DNA of 64,000 nt, from positions 250,001-314,000 of the forward strand of contig OU612073.1 of the NCBI GenBank assembly GCA_914767715.1. The letters are read 5' to 3'. How positions within the stretch are numbered: position 1 is the stretch's first letter; every line of letters begins with the position of its first letter. Position numbers and translations under genes: made by a program. The notes under the pieces are model-generated. The model was not told the origin of the DNA. It was given only the letters and a program-made list of their open reading frames with translations, and did not search any database. Of the stretch, positions 1-13,000 are shown piece after piece. Origin of the DNA: Membranipora membranacea. Lineage: Eukaryota > Bryozoa > Gymnolaemata > Cheilostomatida > Membraniporidae.

Positions 1-3000
1 TACGAACACACATTGATTATTTATGTAAGTTTTTTGCAGGTGCTCAGTAGAATAAAATTCGACAGAAACATATGCCAACCCTAATGTACTCAACCCAACC
101 TTGATATTTTGGTATCTTATTTTAAAAACCCAATCAATTTTGATCTTGCACAATTTAAGGCTCTACACTGATCAAATGTGTATTTGTCACTTTCTGGGAG
201 ATATGGTACATTGTTTAGGCAGATTGACTGTCATTCTGTAATCTGTTTGAATCAATGAATTGTAATCAGATGGAATCGATCATTAAAAAAGTGACATTGT
301 GAGATTTATACAGACATGCTTTATTGGCTAGTTCAAAGGCTCTAAACATTCAAAAATCAGTTATTTAGTTGAATTTGATTTAATGACATAAATTCCTGAT
401 CAAACCGATGTATTAGTAATTGTACCCGTTCTCACCTGTATATATGAGTTATAAATTTGGTATCGTCCAGTAAGAGAAGAGCTCAGTATCTGATAGATAG
501 ATCGTCTCCTCCTACAGTTCTCTCAGTGAGCAAGCACCTGCTGAATAAATCAGTAACATAAAGGGCCTGACACACCTGTGCTCGTGTCTGTATCTACCCA
601 CTGATCGTAGCACTGATACATATCAGTGCTATGTATTAGTGCTGGGTATCAGGCTTCGTTTTATGGCCATGTAATCAAATGTGAACAATAATATCTCATG
701 ACTCACAATGAAAACCTATCTTATGATATACGGCTTTACTATATCTTACCAGAATTACTCAGATTGTGAGGTCAGTATTACAGTGTGAGGTTCAGTGGGA
801 GAGAGAAACCGTCTTTCTTTACTGTATATATACTCTGTGTATCAGGAGCACCTGTTAATTCACGAACAGTCACTGACTATACTGCGTTATTATCATTAAT
901 CTATGCAGGCTTTTGTGTGCTCAGATATAGACAGCATAACAATGCTACCTGGATATAGGGACAACAGAAGGTGGTGACATGCGGACAAGCGATCATACTT
1001 GTTTCTGTAACCCTTTGCCTGCCGCTGCATAGTGTTTCAACATCGGACCAAACATTTATTACTGTGTTTACTTGAGTGGATATCTTTATATGTTAAACTT
1101 AACTATAGAGTACAATCACAACAAATGGTATAACATAATCTCATGTCGAACTCAAATCTGCTGTATACCCATATAGAAGTTTTACCCACCAGGCAAACCT
1201 AGTGAGGGTTCTCTAGGTCAGTTGTGATAGTGATTGGACAGCGATTTGAAAAGTTGACAGTTAAAACAGGGAAAGCTTTACTCTGTATGATTATATTTCT
1301 CCTATGTAACTTACATAATACCATACCATTATCAGCGTATTGGTACCGAAGATCAAAAAGTTGAACAATGCTCGAATATCATTTTGTTAAAATAGAACTG
1401 TGATAACTAAGAACATTCTAACCTGCAGTTATCAGTATAGTGAGGTAGATATATAGGACCTAGCTGTGTATCTAACAGTAGATTGTTTCCTCAAGCTCGG
1501 TGTTTACAGCCAGCAACCTGTAAAATAAGAGTACCAACATTAGGTATCTTAGGTTACTTGTTATACGTAATGATAAAAATTGTTTACAGAATTATGAATC
1601 TGAGAAGATGGGCGGTTTTTTATATTTTGCACTGCCGGCCACTTATGTTTTATTATTGTGTATTGCTGCTTCACAGATAGGCTGTGGGCGTTTCTTTTAT
1701 TGACCTTAAACCTCAAGAAATCAAAAGGATATTTGTACAAAATGATAAAAAAGGGATCAGCTCCAACAATTGAATGGCAATTTTGAAAAGCTTGGATTGG
1801 ATCGGACTCAATTCGCCAAAGATACTGTTGTTTACTGTCGACAGTGGGAAATGTCGTCAATGCTCTCAAATGTGGGCTTATAAAATTGTGTTGAAAGAAA
1901 GAAAAACAAGTAGACAACATCTAATCTACAGCCTCCACTACGCCAACACACCAAAGGGAAACAAGTTGGTGTGGATCATGAGGAACAGATGGAATGCAAA
2001 CACCACTGGAAAGGACTCAAGTAGACTGGGATACATCGATATTATGTACATAACTTTCCCTTTCCTATAAGTACTTGGTGAGACCGGTCATTGTGGGATA
2101 GTCATCTCAAGCCATGCTGAAACAGGTTGCCTGGTTTGTCTGTAACATCAGGAGGACACCGCTAGTGCTACCAAACTTCTTAAAGAGTAAGAGACTAAGC
2201 AGTCAGGTAGGGAGAAGCGACCTTCTCTTAGGAAAATGGCGATCATCCGTCCAGTACAAGTAAACGGCACGCCTTGACAAATCTGACCATACAGATCATC
2301 TCAACACCACAAACAATTAGACAATAATGACTTACTCTGTGTTAATCAGTCGTCTTCTTCCTCTTAGGTAAGATGTCAGAAGGTTCTATCAGCACCAGTT
2401 TGTAGGACGTAGGAGAAGCACAACGGTATATGTAAATCTTTTACACAGTGTTGCACACTACCCTGAATCATCGGGTAAACATTGAGTCCCGTTCTTCCTT
2501 CTTCAGTCACATCCACGGTGCGTATTGAAGTCAAATGTGAAACACTATGCATCGAGTTTGCTGTTATCATCATAGGTGTTGATCCATTGAGTTGCTATCA
2601 GATCCATACTCGACTATCTCAGCATGTTGACTTTTTGTGTGACCAGAGGCTTTATCAGGCTTTATCACTAAATATAAGTGATACAGACTGCTAATCGATT
2701 TGCTAACGATTTGCTCCACCATGATGATATGACTGTGTATATTACTATGGATATGACTGTGTATATTACTATGGATATGACTGTTAGTACCTTATAATGG
2801 TGTAAGACAGACCTAAACCATCTGATTGATGAATGTTAATGATCTAAATTAAATTAATTTTAGCCATGATATGACAGATGGGGTATATTTATGCTTACAT
2901 AACATGTAATCGTGTTTGTCTTTTGGTATTTTCAGGATTTCACTGAGGCTATTTCTAAAGACACATAATTACTAAATGGACGCAAAACAAGCGGGACTTT

Positions 3001-3480
3001 CCTATGATTGCTGCCATTGTTCTATACTGATACAAAACACCCATTCATAACACTGATACGAACCACCGATACGTACCACCGATACGTACCACTGTTACGC
3101 ACCACTGATACGTACCACTGATACACACCACTGATACAGAGCACTGATACATAGCACTGATACACACCACTGATACATACAAGTGATACATACCACTGAT
3201 ACGAAGCACTGATACTCACCACCGATACATACCAGTGCTACACACCACTGATACAGAGCACTGATACAGAGCACTGTTACGCACCACTGATACGTACCAC
3301 TGATACGTACCACTTATACGTACCACTGATACAGAGCACTGATACATAGCACTGATACATCATCACTGATACGTACCACTGATACCCATAACTGATACGT
3401 ACTACTGATAATCATCACTGATACGTACCACTGATACGTACCACTGATATATACCACTGATACACACCAGTCAGGCAATC
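1..3480. other. Intergenic region downstream of the perlecan-like gene
   Basis: I see no supportable gene. Short open frames (for example 1774-2070 on plus) lack domain signal and splice context. The segment holds a small AT-rich tandem repeat at 2723-2782 and a larger tandem array at 3040-3475. Part of 420-660 has a TATA-like stretch followed by AATAAA, weakly LTR-like, but without a matching second copy. Confidence 0.5.
3040..3475. repeat. Minisatellite, CACTGATACGTAC-type units
   Basis: About 35 copies of a 12-nt unit (consensus CACTGATACGTAC with variants CACTGATACAGAG and CACTGATACATAC). It lies just beyond the poly(A) signal of the perlecan-like gene. Confidence 0.9.
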
Positions 3481-3592
3481 TTTAGGATATGTCAGCTGGC
3501 TGCAGTATGCCGACATTAAAATGAACTATTCTTGTATCGGTTACTGGGGTGTCTACAAGGAAATTATTACAATTTAATGACTGTGTATTACT

Positions 3593-3598
3593 TTTATT
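3593..3598 (-). terminator. Putative poly(A) signal of the perlecan-like gene
   Basis: AATAAA on the minus strand, about 590 nt after the stop codon and the first exact hexamer downstream of it. A variant ATTAAA lies at about 3607-3612. A tandem repeat starts roughly 110 bp further on. Confidence 0.5.
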
Positions 3599-4185
3599 TA
3601 CAATCACATTTAATCCGTGAAAAGATAATCATTGTTGGATAGTACAAAAAATATATAACAACACTGAGAGCAATATATGTCTGTGAATAATAAAATTTTA
3701 AGTCTGTTAATAATAAAATATGAGGCAGAAAAAAGGTGACCTTTTGACCCGATGACCAGAAATACACATCCCCTGTAGGGAACGATAAGGTCCTCCTTAT
3801 GTAGAGACAATGTATTTACCCCTGAAATTACGACAGCTTGATTTATAGAGAGGACTATTATAACTGTAAACTATGGTCTTAGTTGAATTACGGAAAAATT
3901 TGTATTAAATCTAAACCTCAAGTTCCTAACAAACTAATTATCAAAATTCGGTAGCGTCTAAATCTAATCTCCACAATCGGAAAAATCTATAATTTAGTAT
4001 TGTAACCTGGTGGCTGCGCACTAGTGGGCGTAACGCCTTTGTTGATTGGTTAGTTCACATCTTTAACACCCTGGTTGATTGGTTAGTTGTATCAATCTGC
4101 TTCAAGTGGGTCTTGTTATGTTGGAAAAAAATGTGTCCATGGTTATCAATGACATCCATATCAAAAATTGATTTTGTTCTGGTCA

Positions 4186-4337
4186 TCATTGAGTGTTTGT
4201 CACATCGATTCCGCTTATTTTATCTTTGAATAAGTCTATTGCTCCTCTTGTTGCACTAGTTTTCACATGACTTATACATCCCTCATATCCTGGATTGTAA
4301 GCAGACGATACCATCCTTTTATATTGAGGAACTCCAC
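4186..4337 (-). CDS. HSPG2: perlecan-like exon 75: LG3 C terminus and stop
   Basis: Continues IYIG with [11 protein letters not shown], then [11 protein letters not shown] and AIDLFKDK, the usual LG ending with its conserved GC, and stops at TGA (4186-4188). Phase-1 acceptor ATTGATAG at 4338. It ends 12 residues after the AIDL motif, as expected for perlecan. Confidence 0.88.
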
Positions 4338-6982
4338 CTATCAATAATAGACATGTATATTAATACAATAACTAGAGACAGACTCACAATTCATTGATAA
4401 ACATTGCTGTAATTTGAAATAATGTGGGTAGAATATCAATGACTATTGACCACCAGCCAAGGTCATTGCTCTGATTGATGGGTGGAGTGAGAGAGCTGAT
4501 GCCAAGTCATTTGTTACCTTGAGGTGGACTATGGGAGTGCTTATTGATTAATCATTTCTAGTCAATAACTACAGATAATGCAGCATTAGCATGTGTTGGC
4601 GCAGTATCTGGTAGACAGCTTGCTTAGTTTCATGAAAGTTGTGAGTTCGATCTCCACTCAAATCTCAAAATCACATTCAGGCAAGTACCATTCTGACATG
4701 GCAATGGCTCTCACCAATTCAAACCAGTCAGAGCAAACACATATGCTACTTACCACATGCGTGGAAGCTTTTTACGGTGAATAAAAAGACTATAGAAAAC
4801 CATTCAAGTAAGACTAACCCTCTCATTGACAAATTATGGATTCAGATATCATGCATTAGTACTTATTTGACATACCTATATATATATTTCCGTTTCCATT
4901 GAGATGTTTCATATTTCCACCTGATGTACCGGTAACGGCTGATTCATCGTCTATAATGAGAGTTCCGTTACGTCCGCTGCGCTCGGCTACTATCACATGA
5001 TTCTCTCCATCATTTATTCTACTCTTCGATAGAAGAACTGCAGGTCCGCCTCCCAGCTCAAAACTACAACAATATCCAACCAATCAGATCAAAACTACAT
5101 CAATATCCATCTAATCAGGTAAACAATACATCAATATCCAACCAATCAGATCAAAACGGCAACATCCAACCAATCAGATCAAAACTGCAACAGCATACAA
5201 CAATGCAGGCCAAATCTTCTAATAGTCATCATCATCAGTAGAAATTTCAGAATTTTGAAGGTCATTCGATAAAAAATAATGATGATATTCTAGTATGTCA
5301 TGCAGGGCTGGTTTATATGGCCGTCCAAATACAAAGCAAACTTTGGACTCAAGGATAACATGTTAGTCAGGGGAGATATGGGGTGATGTGTTGTTCAGGG
5401 GAGATTTGGGGTGATGTTTTAGTTAGGGGAGATATAGTTAGCCAGGGGGATATGGTGTAACATGTTAGCCACGGGAGATTTAGGGTGATGAGATAATCAG
5501 AGATACACTGAGATACACTGAGATACACTGAGATACACTGAGATACACTGAGATACACTGAGATACATTGAGATACACTGAGATACTAACCTAAATTTGA
5601 CATAACCATCCACTAGTCCGATACCGAAGAAGTCCAGACCAGCTCCATTCATGACTACAGGCTGTCCCTGCCAGTATATAACTCCATCATAGCTGTCTGT
5701 ATTAACAGTGAGCTGTACCCTCATATCCTGGGAGCTGGAAGGTAACATATTACGGGGCAGCTCTAGATACCCGCTTCCTCCAAAACATGCTTTCTTCCCT
5801 GAGGCAATTGTGTTATCTGTAACAGGGATAATAGTACATTACTGCAATATTAAGGTAAAGCCGCTGATATCACACGGGTATCATGATTACACAGAAAGCT
5901 GATAAATGGGCAAAATATAAATGCAACTTAACAAAAATGTGACCTCGGGTCAAAGATTAAGATAAACAGAACGTAGGAATGTTTGACACCAGTGATTGCT
6001 ATTCACAACAAGAGAGGAAAATCGTCACTAAAACAGATACTGTAGATTAATAATGGGTACAAGTATCAGACAAGTATCAGTTTGTTTATAGTAAAAGGTA
6101 GTTTATTTATTGGCAGGTTATACAGAGCTTAAATTAGTGTTAGTAGAAATCATGCAGTTAAAACTCGCTGAACAAGCAGAGGACACTTCCAGGTACCTTT
6201 AGATCCTCTAAGTCTTTCAAAGAAATACTTGAAATAGTCGTTTGGTCTGACGGCCTCACTGAATCTACTTCCAGTAGCCTGAGTTCTGGTTTGAGAAGGC
6301 CTGTTTGAATCTCGGCTGTTGTCTGCGTATGGAGATTCAAACATGAAGCCGTCCCTGCGATTGTCACTGTTACTTTGTTTAGAGCCCGGTGAACCGCTCG
6401 CTAATTCTGGTCGCCTGTCTCCTAAAAATGTGGGTCACAACATGCAGAGCAGCAAACATAAGACTTCAAGCTGTGTTAGTACTTAACAGGTATCCAGCAG
6501 CCTTGTTACACGGCCACAGTTTTTGGTTTTTTTGGTTCTGGGACCAAAACCAAATACCGTGGCTGGGGTATGTATCCAGGTCATGCTCAGTTTGATACAA
6601 GGTCATGATGCACGGTGAAATATAGTAAAACTAAATGCAAAGAACTTGAGACATAACATTTTTAGTTTTAGTGAGGTTTTGGAGGTAAGAAGGAAAAGGT
6701 CGAAGGATTGATATATAACTCATGTTGTCTGTATACCTATCTACTATTAGTTTAATGCTCTTAATGCACAAACCATGTAACCAGTTACGCCGTATAATAG
6801 CCAACTGAGAGGACCAAACTCCTGGGTGTACAAATGGCGATATTTATAAGTTACGTCCTTTAATTTAAACCCCATTGCTGATTGCAGACAATACAAGAGC
6901 ATCATTGGACTGAATACAACTTAGACGATCCACTCAGGGAGAAAAACATAACAATACATATGTCTGAATACTGGTGAGCTCA

Positions 6983-7017
<35 letters not shown>

Positions 7018-10000
7018 ATAGCTTACTGTTCTGACAGCGAGTGCCGGCCCATCCTACTCTACACAGACACCTGTATCCTGATTGGCTGTTTTTATCTAGT
7101 TTACAAACTCCATCTTGTAAGCAGAGTCCCTCCTGGGTACATATGGACTTCTCCAAGTCACAGTACTCACCTGTAACAAAGGAATATTATACTATCAAAC
7201 CAAGCACTTCTCTAACTCCTTGATCAAACTAGCTTAGTGATTACACAGTAATTAAATAGATGAGTGTGTTCCCTGTTCCATCCAAGCAAATTCATAAATA
7301 AAAAATGTGATGAATAGTCAAGTTTCAAATTCTGAAATAGTGTGAAACTAATCACTACCTAGTCATGGATAACATTGCAGGACAGAGAGTTCATTTGCTT
7401 ATATATGCGGGGTAGGTCCACCTAGCCGATGTGTTTGCTCTGATCGATGGGTGGAATGAGAGAGACAATGCCAAGTCATTTTCCATATGGTACCCATTGA
7501 GGTGGCCTATGGGAGTGTTTATTTATCAACCATTTCTTATCACAACAATTCTACTGATAGGGCAGCAATGGTTGTTGCTTAGTATCACAAAGGTCTTGGG
7601 AATAAAAACCCCGCTCAGATACCAAAACTTCCATTTTATGCAATATACCACATTTTTACAAAGGGTACTTTCAGGAAAGTACCATAATAACCTTGCGTTA
7701 GCTCTCCCAACCCCGACCTATCAGAGCCATAAGAAGGGGGAGTACTCACCAGCCCAGCCTTCATCACAGATACACTGGAATCCATTAGATCTTGTAGACA
7801 CACATTTACCAGTATTACCACAGGGTAACTTCAAACAAGGATCATCATTGGGCATATCGCTATCTCCAGAACACGATGTTACATTATCATGGGTCTGTGC
7901 TGACTCGATAAGCTTCAGGTCGCGACCTTCAACTGATACCTGTACAACACAATGAAGAGTTATAACAAGGAATAAATTCTGTTCTTCCTTGGTTATAATA
8001 ACAGTGAGACGTTTGTATAATAATTGGATGGACCAAATTAGACTTTTGAGCATCTCATATTTTTGTCCATATGCTGATAAGCAACCACTGCATTTACCAG
8101 ACTGTCTTACAGTTGAGATGAAAACAAACATTACACAGTAGGCTCACAAGATGGCTGTCCTTGTCATGGTTATATGCTTTCACAGGTCATCCATTTTGTC
8201 ATGTTGTATATATGCAGCTGTTGTGAAACCTTCTTACAACTTTGCGCATGTGCACCAATCAATTCAGGTTGGTTATCTTTGCACCGTAGCGTTTGGATTA
8301 ATCCAAATGTGCTTGAGTTCTCAAACTGAAAAGTCATCCCACCCGAGTAATATAAATGGGAACTCAAGCACATTTGAAATAGTTATATATATATACATTT
8401 TTATTGCAACAACCATCATCCGAAGATGTTCTCCCTGATGTGCTACGGTGCAGAGATAACCAACATGAAGGGATGAAGGTCATCAGTAAATAAGTCCTAT
8501 GAATGTTATATGAAGGTCACATGTTATATGGATTATAATCATTGTCTCACCTTGCTCACACATCCCTTAACTCCACTGAGATCTCCGAGAGCATCAGGAA
8601 GTTCGTATTCAGCAGATACTCCACCAACAAACATGGGTGTCTTCACATTAAGGCCTATATTAGCTGAACCAGATGTGCCTGTAATTAGTAGCAAAACTAG
8701 TAATCAGGTTGCGAAGACAATTGTGTATTAGGGTTACATATCTTCTACTGAAAGGAATAGCGATTTCGCAATAAATTTAAATTTACGTTGGAGCTCACCT
8801 GGGAGACATGCTTATGAGATTACACGACGGAACTGAACACTGCCATGCTGTGAAAAGTGACTCAAACAAAACACAACCAGAATCAAACCAAACTGTGTAT
8901 AAAAAAACCGGAAACGGAACAGGCTTAGTAGTTAGGTTAGGGTATAACTTAGTAACATTTCATCTGAGAATTTGTAGTCTTATGTTACACATGGACATGG
9001 CGCTTTTCAGACTGATAAAGACTCAGTATTATTACTAGCCAGGATGAGATAATAATGGGAGCTAAAGCAGGACAACTACCTTCATTAGTGGAGGCTGTAT
9101 CGTCAGTATTAGCAACAAACAACCATCCTCCGGCAGTGGTGGTGGTGGGAGCCTCTGTAGTTCCGCTCGATGCTACAAGCCATTCAAACATGCAAATAAT
9201 AATAATGGTACAGCCAGTAAATTAGCTGAAGCAGTCAGACAGTCATGCATAGCCATTGTCTTGGTAAACAATTTAACGCAAAGAGAAATAATATGCAGGA
9301 GAAAGCGGACAGAGTGAGAATGATATTATATGATATAGATTTATATAGCAGGTTGATTAAAAAAAATTGATTAAAGGTGGATTAAAATCCGATGTCTTAT
9401 CACTCGCCCATCTCGAGGCGTGGGCGGCGAAATATTATTGCCTTATTGGCGAGGCCGAAATATCTGCGCCAATTTGCTCTCTGTTTGCAGGCAGGTCGGA
9501 GCACACCTGGGGGACCAACCAATCCCCAGTAGAAGATGGACTGCAGTGGGATTCGAACCCACGACCTTCAACACTTGCGTGTTGAAGTCCGGCGCTCTAA
9601 CCAACAGAGCCAACTCCTACTCCTGTAAAATATAACAGGCACTGCGGTGTTGTTTGTTATTACAACATTCAGGTCCCATCATTAACAATCTTGCCCTGAT
9701 CGTGGAATATCAAAAGCAAATTTTTTACTACCAATCCGTAAATCACAGCGTTAATAAATCTATAATGTAGCAGGACGAAAATTATGAGACAATTTACACC
9801 AAAATCATGAGTAGAAATCACGCCGAGTTTACCACCTTGTATGGAGATTTTTCCTATAATATTCATGCAGTGTTTACAAGCAACAGAAGGGAGGAGGTAG
9901 AACTAAAGTGACATGCAAAAGCTGAAGAAGTATTCAGAGTGAATCAAGATATGCAAGTAAGGTTTTAAATGTAATGTGCCTGTAATGACTTATGGGTGTC

Positions 10001-13000
10001 TGATATAATAATCTCAGTTCACAGGCTAGGCAGGTAAACCCTGGTGGGTAAAACAGTGTAATCAGGCAAGTGTAAAAAAAATCAAGTACTAAAATTTTGA
10101 TTTGCTATCAGATTTGGGATATGTGGAGCAATTGGCATTTTCACTGCGACCTGAACATATAATTGCAACTATAATAATAGATATATGGTTGACACAAAAG
10201 TAGAGCAAGAAAGAGCAAAGTGCAGAATACCTGATTTAGCTGATAAGATTACAAATAATGTGTCACTACTCATATATAAAGAGACCAAGCAAGGGGATAT
10301 TTTATGACCAAGACACTCTTAGAGGCTGCAGGGTGAATAATTGTCAGCACCGTCACACGAATCAGACTGTAGCAGGGTCTGATAGATCAGACTGTAGCAG
10401 GGTCTGATACATCAGACAAGACAAGGTTTGTGAAACAAGCATGATGATGTCAACTGTTGTCAGAAGCATTTAGGGGATCAAACTGATATGGGATATTGGA
10501 GTACAAACGTATACAGGTTACACAGTGTCTAACTAACATCAGAGCTATATAAGAGGTCATACACACATATGTAGTATATATACTAGTCATACCTTTGACT
10601 GCGATGCCTCCGTTGATGACAAGTGATCCTTCTGTATGAGTTCTCTCAGCCTCTATATTATACCACTCTCCAGCCTCAAGCTGTAAGTTACTCTCTATAA
10701 CAGCAGGGCCGTCTCCCAGATCAAACGTGTACACCACCACACTACAGGATATGGGTGAGCTCAATTATAATAATGTGTGACAGTCATCACTTACAAACCT
10801 TTGTGGTCACTACGGTTTAAAGTTTAAACACAATAAAGTTACAGTGCAAGGTGGAGTAGAAGTTATGGGGGGGGATTTTTCACCATGCTTGCAGTTATCA
10901 GTCAGTGATTGGGAATAGTTTTCTGAAGCATATATTACATATCTGATGGCTACACAATCTAGGTAGGTCCACAGTCCTCGTATTTATACTGTGCATTCAC
11001 AGACCACGGATTCTGGGTCATGTTTGATATATCTTCTACGGTTATTGTAACTTTAAGGTTTATTAAAAATACAAACCCATTTCTTAGTAGTAATGATATG
11101 TAGTCACCACTACCAAACTGGTTCTCTGCAGCATATAATATAACACCATCATCTAGAGAATTTGGTCTGAACACGACTTGTAACATAGTAGATCTGCTAA
11201 CCCCCTCTAGTGGTGGATATTGTACGTATCCGTCACCAGAAAACGATGGATTCTCTATCTGCATTTCTATAAACACAAAAATAAAAACACTTGGCATGAG
11301 ATGCCTGTATATAATATATATATAAATATATATATATATTGTATGACATATATTTTCATACAACATATTAATAAATAATTTTAAAAAATGTTTGAGACAT
11401 GTATTTCTGTATGTGACAAAGAGGATTTTTTTTGGGGGGGGATAGATAAAATATCTAGAGTGCATCATATGTAAAATTTTCATCATGTGACACGAGATGA
11501 GAGTCCATAATGATTCCTACAACACCTACCATACTGACACTTGTCCCCCTCATAGCTCAGACGACAGGTACAAACAGGTCCGCTCTCGCTGTCCATACAG
11601 TCACCATTACCCGAACAGTAGCCTGGGTAACACGCCTCTCCTACAGCACCACACATAGTACCGGCAAACCCATCCCGACATACACACTCATATCCTAGCT
11701 TGTTATGTGCATTCACACAAACTCCTGGAAATAAAAACAACCGACATTGACATTCTATCATAAGATGCTTCTACACAAACATAGAAAGTGTGATGCAGAA
11801 GGAATGATAACTCCCAGTTAAACAGATGATTCCACCATCACTGCTTCTACAGTTACCATTATGATGTTTGAGTTCATAATATCACCTAGAAACACTCTAC
11901 TACCCAACTGACTAACAACAGTAAAATATTGGCTGATTTCTTACCTCCATTCTCACAAGTAACTGAGTTACAGGCGTTAGCTGCCATTATACCCTGAGAT
12001 TCTGAGAGGACCTGATCGAATACTATGGGCTCTCCCTGGATTATCACTGAGTTTATAGATCCTGTCAAAAGAATCAAAACATAGACAGTAAAGAGACAAA
12101 AACAGATATTGATTTACTCTCTATTAAGTGATGGGGGATGTTGAGATAGCACAATCGGTAAGAGGGCTTGCTGATCACTGCCAGGGGATTGGTGCCATGA
12201 TAGAATGTTCCAGCCTTCAGAAACCTTGAGTGTCCTTATACCATATCAAAAACACAGTGATACAAACTAGTGGTGTATATACATGTTAGATGATATGTGA
12301 CTGAAGATCTGAATACTTATACTTCTACACAAGAGAGAGCTTTGTGTCAAACCTGAGAAAGATCGAGTAAATCCAGAGTTATCATCTACTACAGAGTCAG
12401 GGACACCAGAGAGATATAAAGGCTGGTTCAGATTTAATCCTATAAACTCTCCTGTAGATACAAACTCCTCAGGCTCATCATTTACTGTCAGGGTCACTGT
12501 GGGGAAAAAGATATGTAATCTGCTCGTTAGGTCCCATACCACAAGAACACAAAAAGTAAGATGGCTCGGACACCTCAGACTACCAGAAAATGCACAAGCC
12601 AGGTAAGCCCTAGAGGTATATCTGAACCACCCGGCAAAACATCCCAGAGGGGCCAGGAAAATATCATGGGTTTATACTGTCAAAACAGACCTCAAAACAT
12701 ATGCTAACATTACATTTGATCAATATTTAGATCTGGAGCAAGATAGAAAAGTGTGGAGGTAAATAGAGGCGAAAACAGTACATGTTATGAGCTGATACGA
12801 AATGTGACCCCGTAACGGACTTGGTCATCAAGTACAAGTAAGTGAGTTAGGAGATGACAATCATCAGTCAAGATATGAACAATATAATGATCTCCGCACA
12901 GATAAACTCTCATTTTACTTAGGTGTATGACCAATGGCTGAAGCAGGAAATCACAACACATTACCCCAGGAAAATCCAGACCCTACCCTATATTAAATAC

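Noticed and set aside
420-660. Solo LTR
   Set aside because: A TATA-like stretch and AATAAA are present, but there is no second LTR, clear TG...CA ends or target duplication.
1774-2070. 98-codon plus-strand open frame
   Set aside because: No recognisable domain, no splice or signal-peptide context, and overlapped by an opposing frame of similar length.
2376-2573. Minus-strand frame with CVKDLHI, considered as the LG3 terminal exon
   Set aside because: No in-phase acceptor, and the exon at 4186-4337 fits LG3 far better ([21 protein letters not shown]).
3022-3313. Minus-strand frames of repeated Tyr-Gln-Trp-Cys-Val
   Set aside because: Translations of the 12-nt minisatellite, not a gene.
7431-7955. 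174-codon plus-strand open frame
   Set aside because: Made of a SINE-like repeat plus the antisense of exon 70.
9541-9621. Functional tRNA gene
   Set aside because: Acceptor stem does not pair and the anticodon arm is distorted; better explained as a SINE head.
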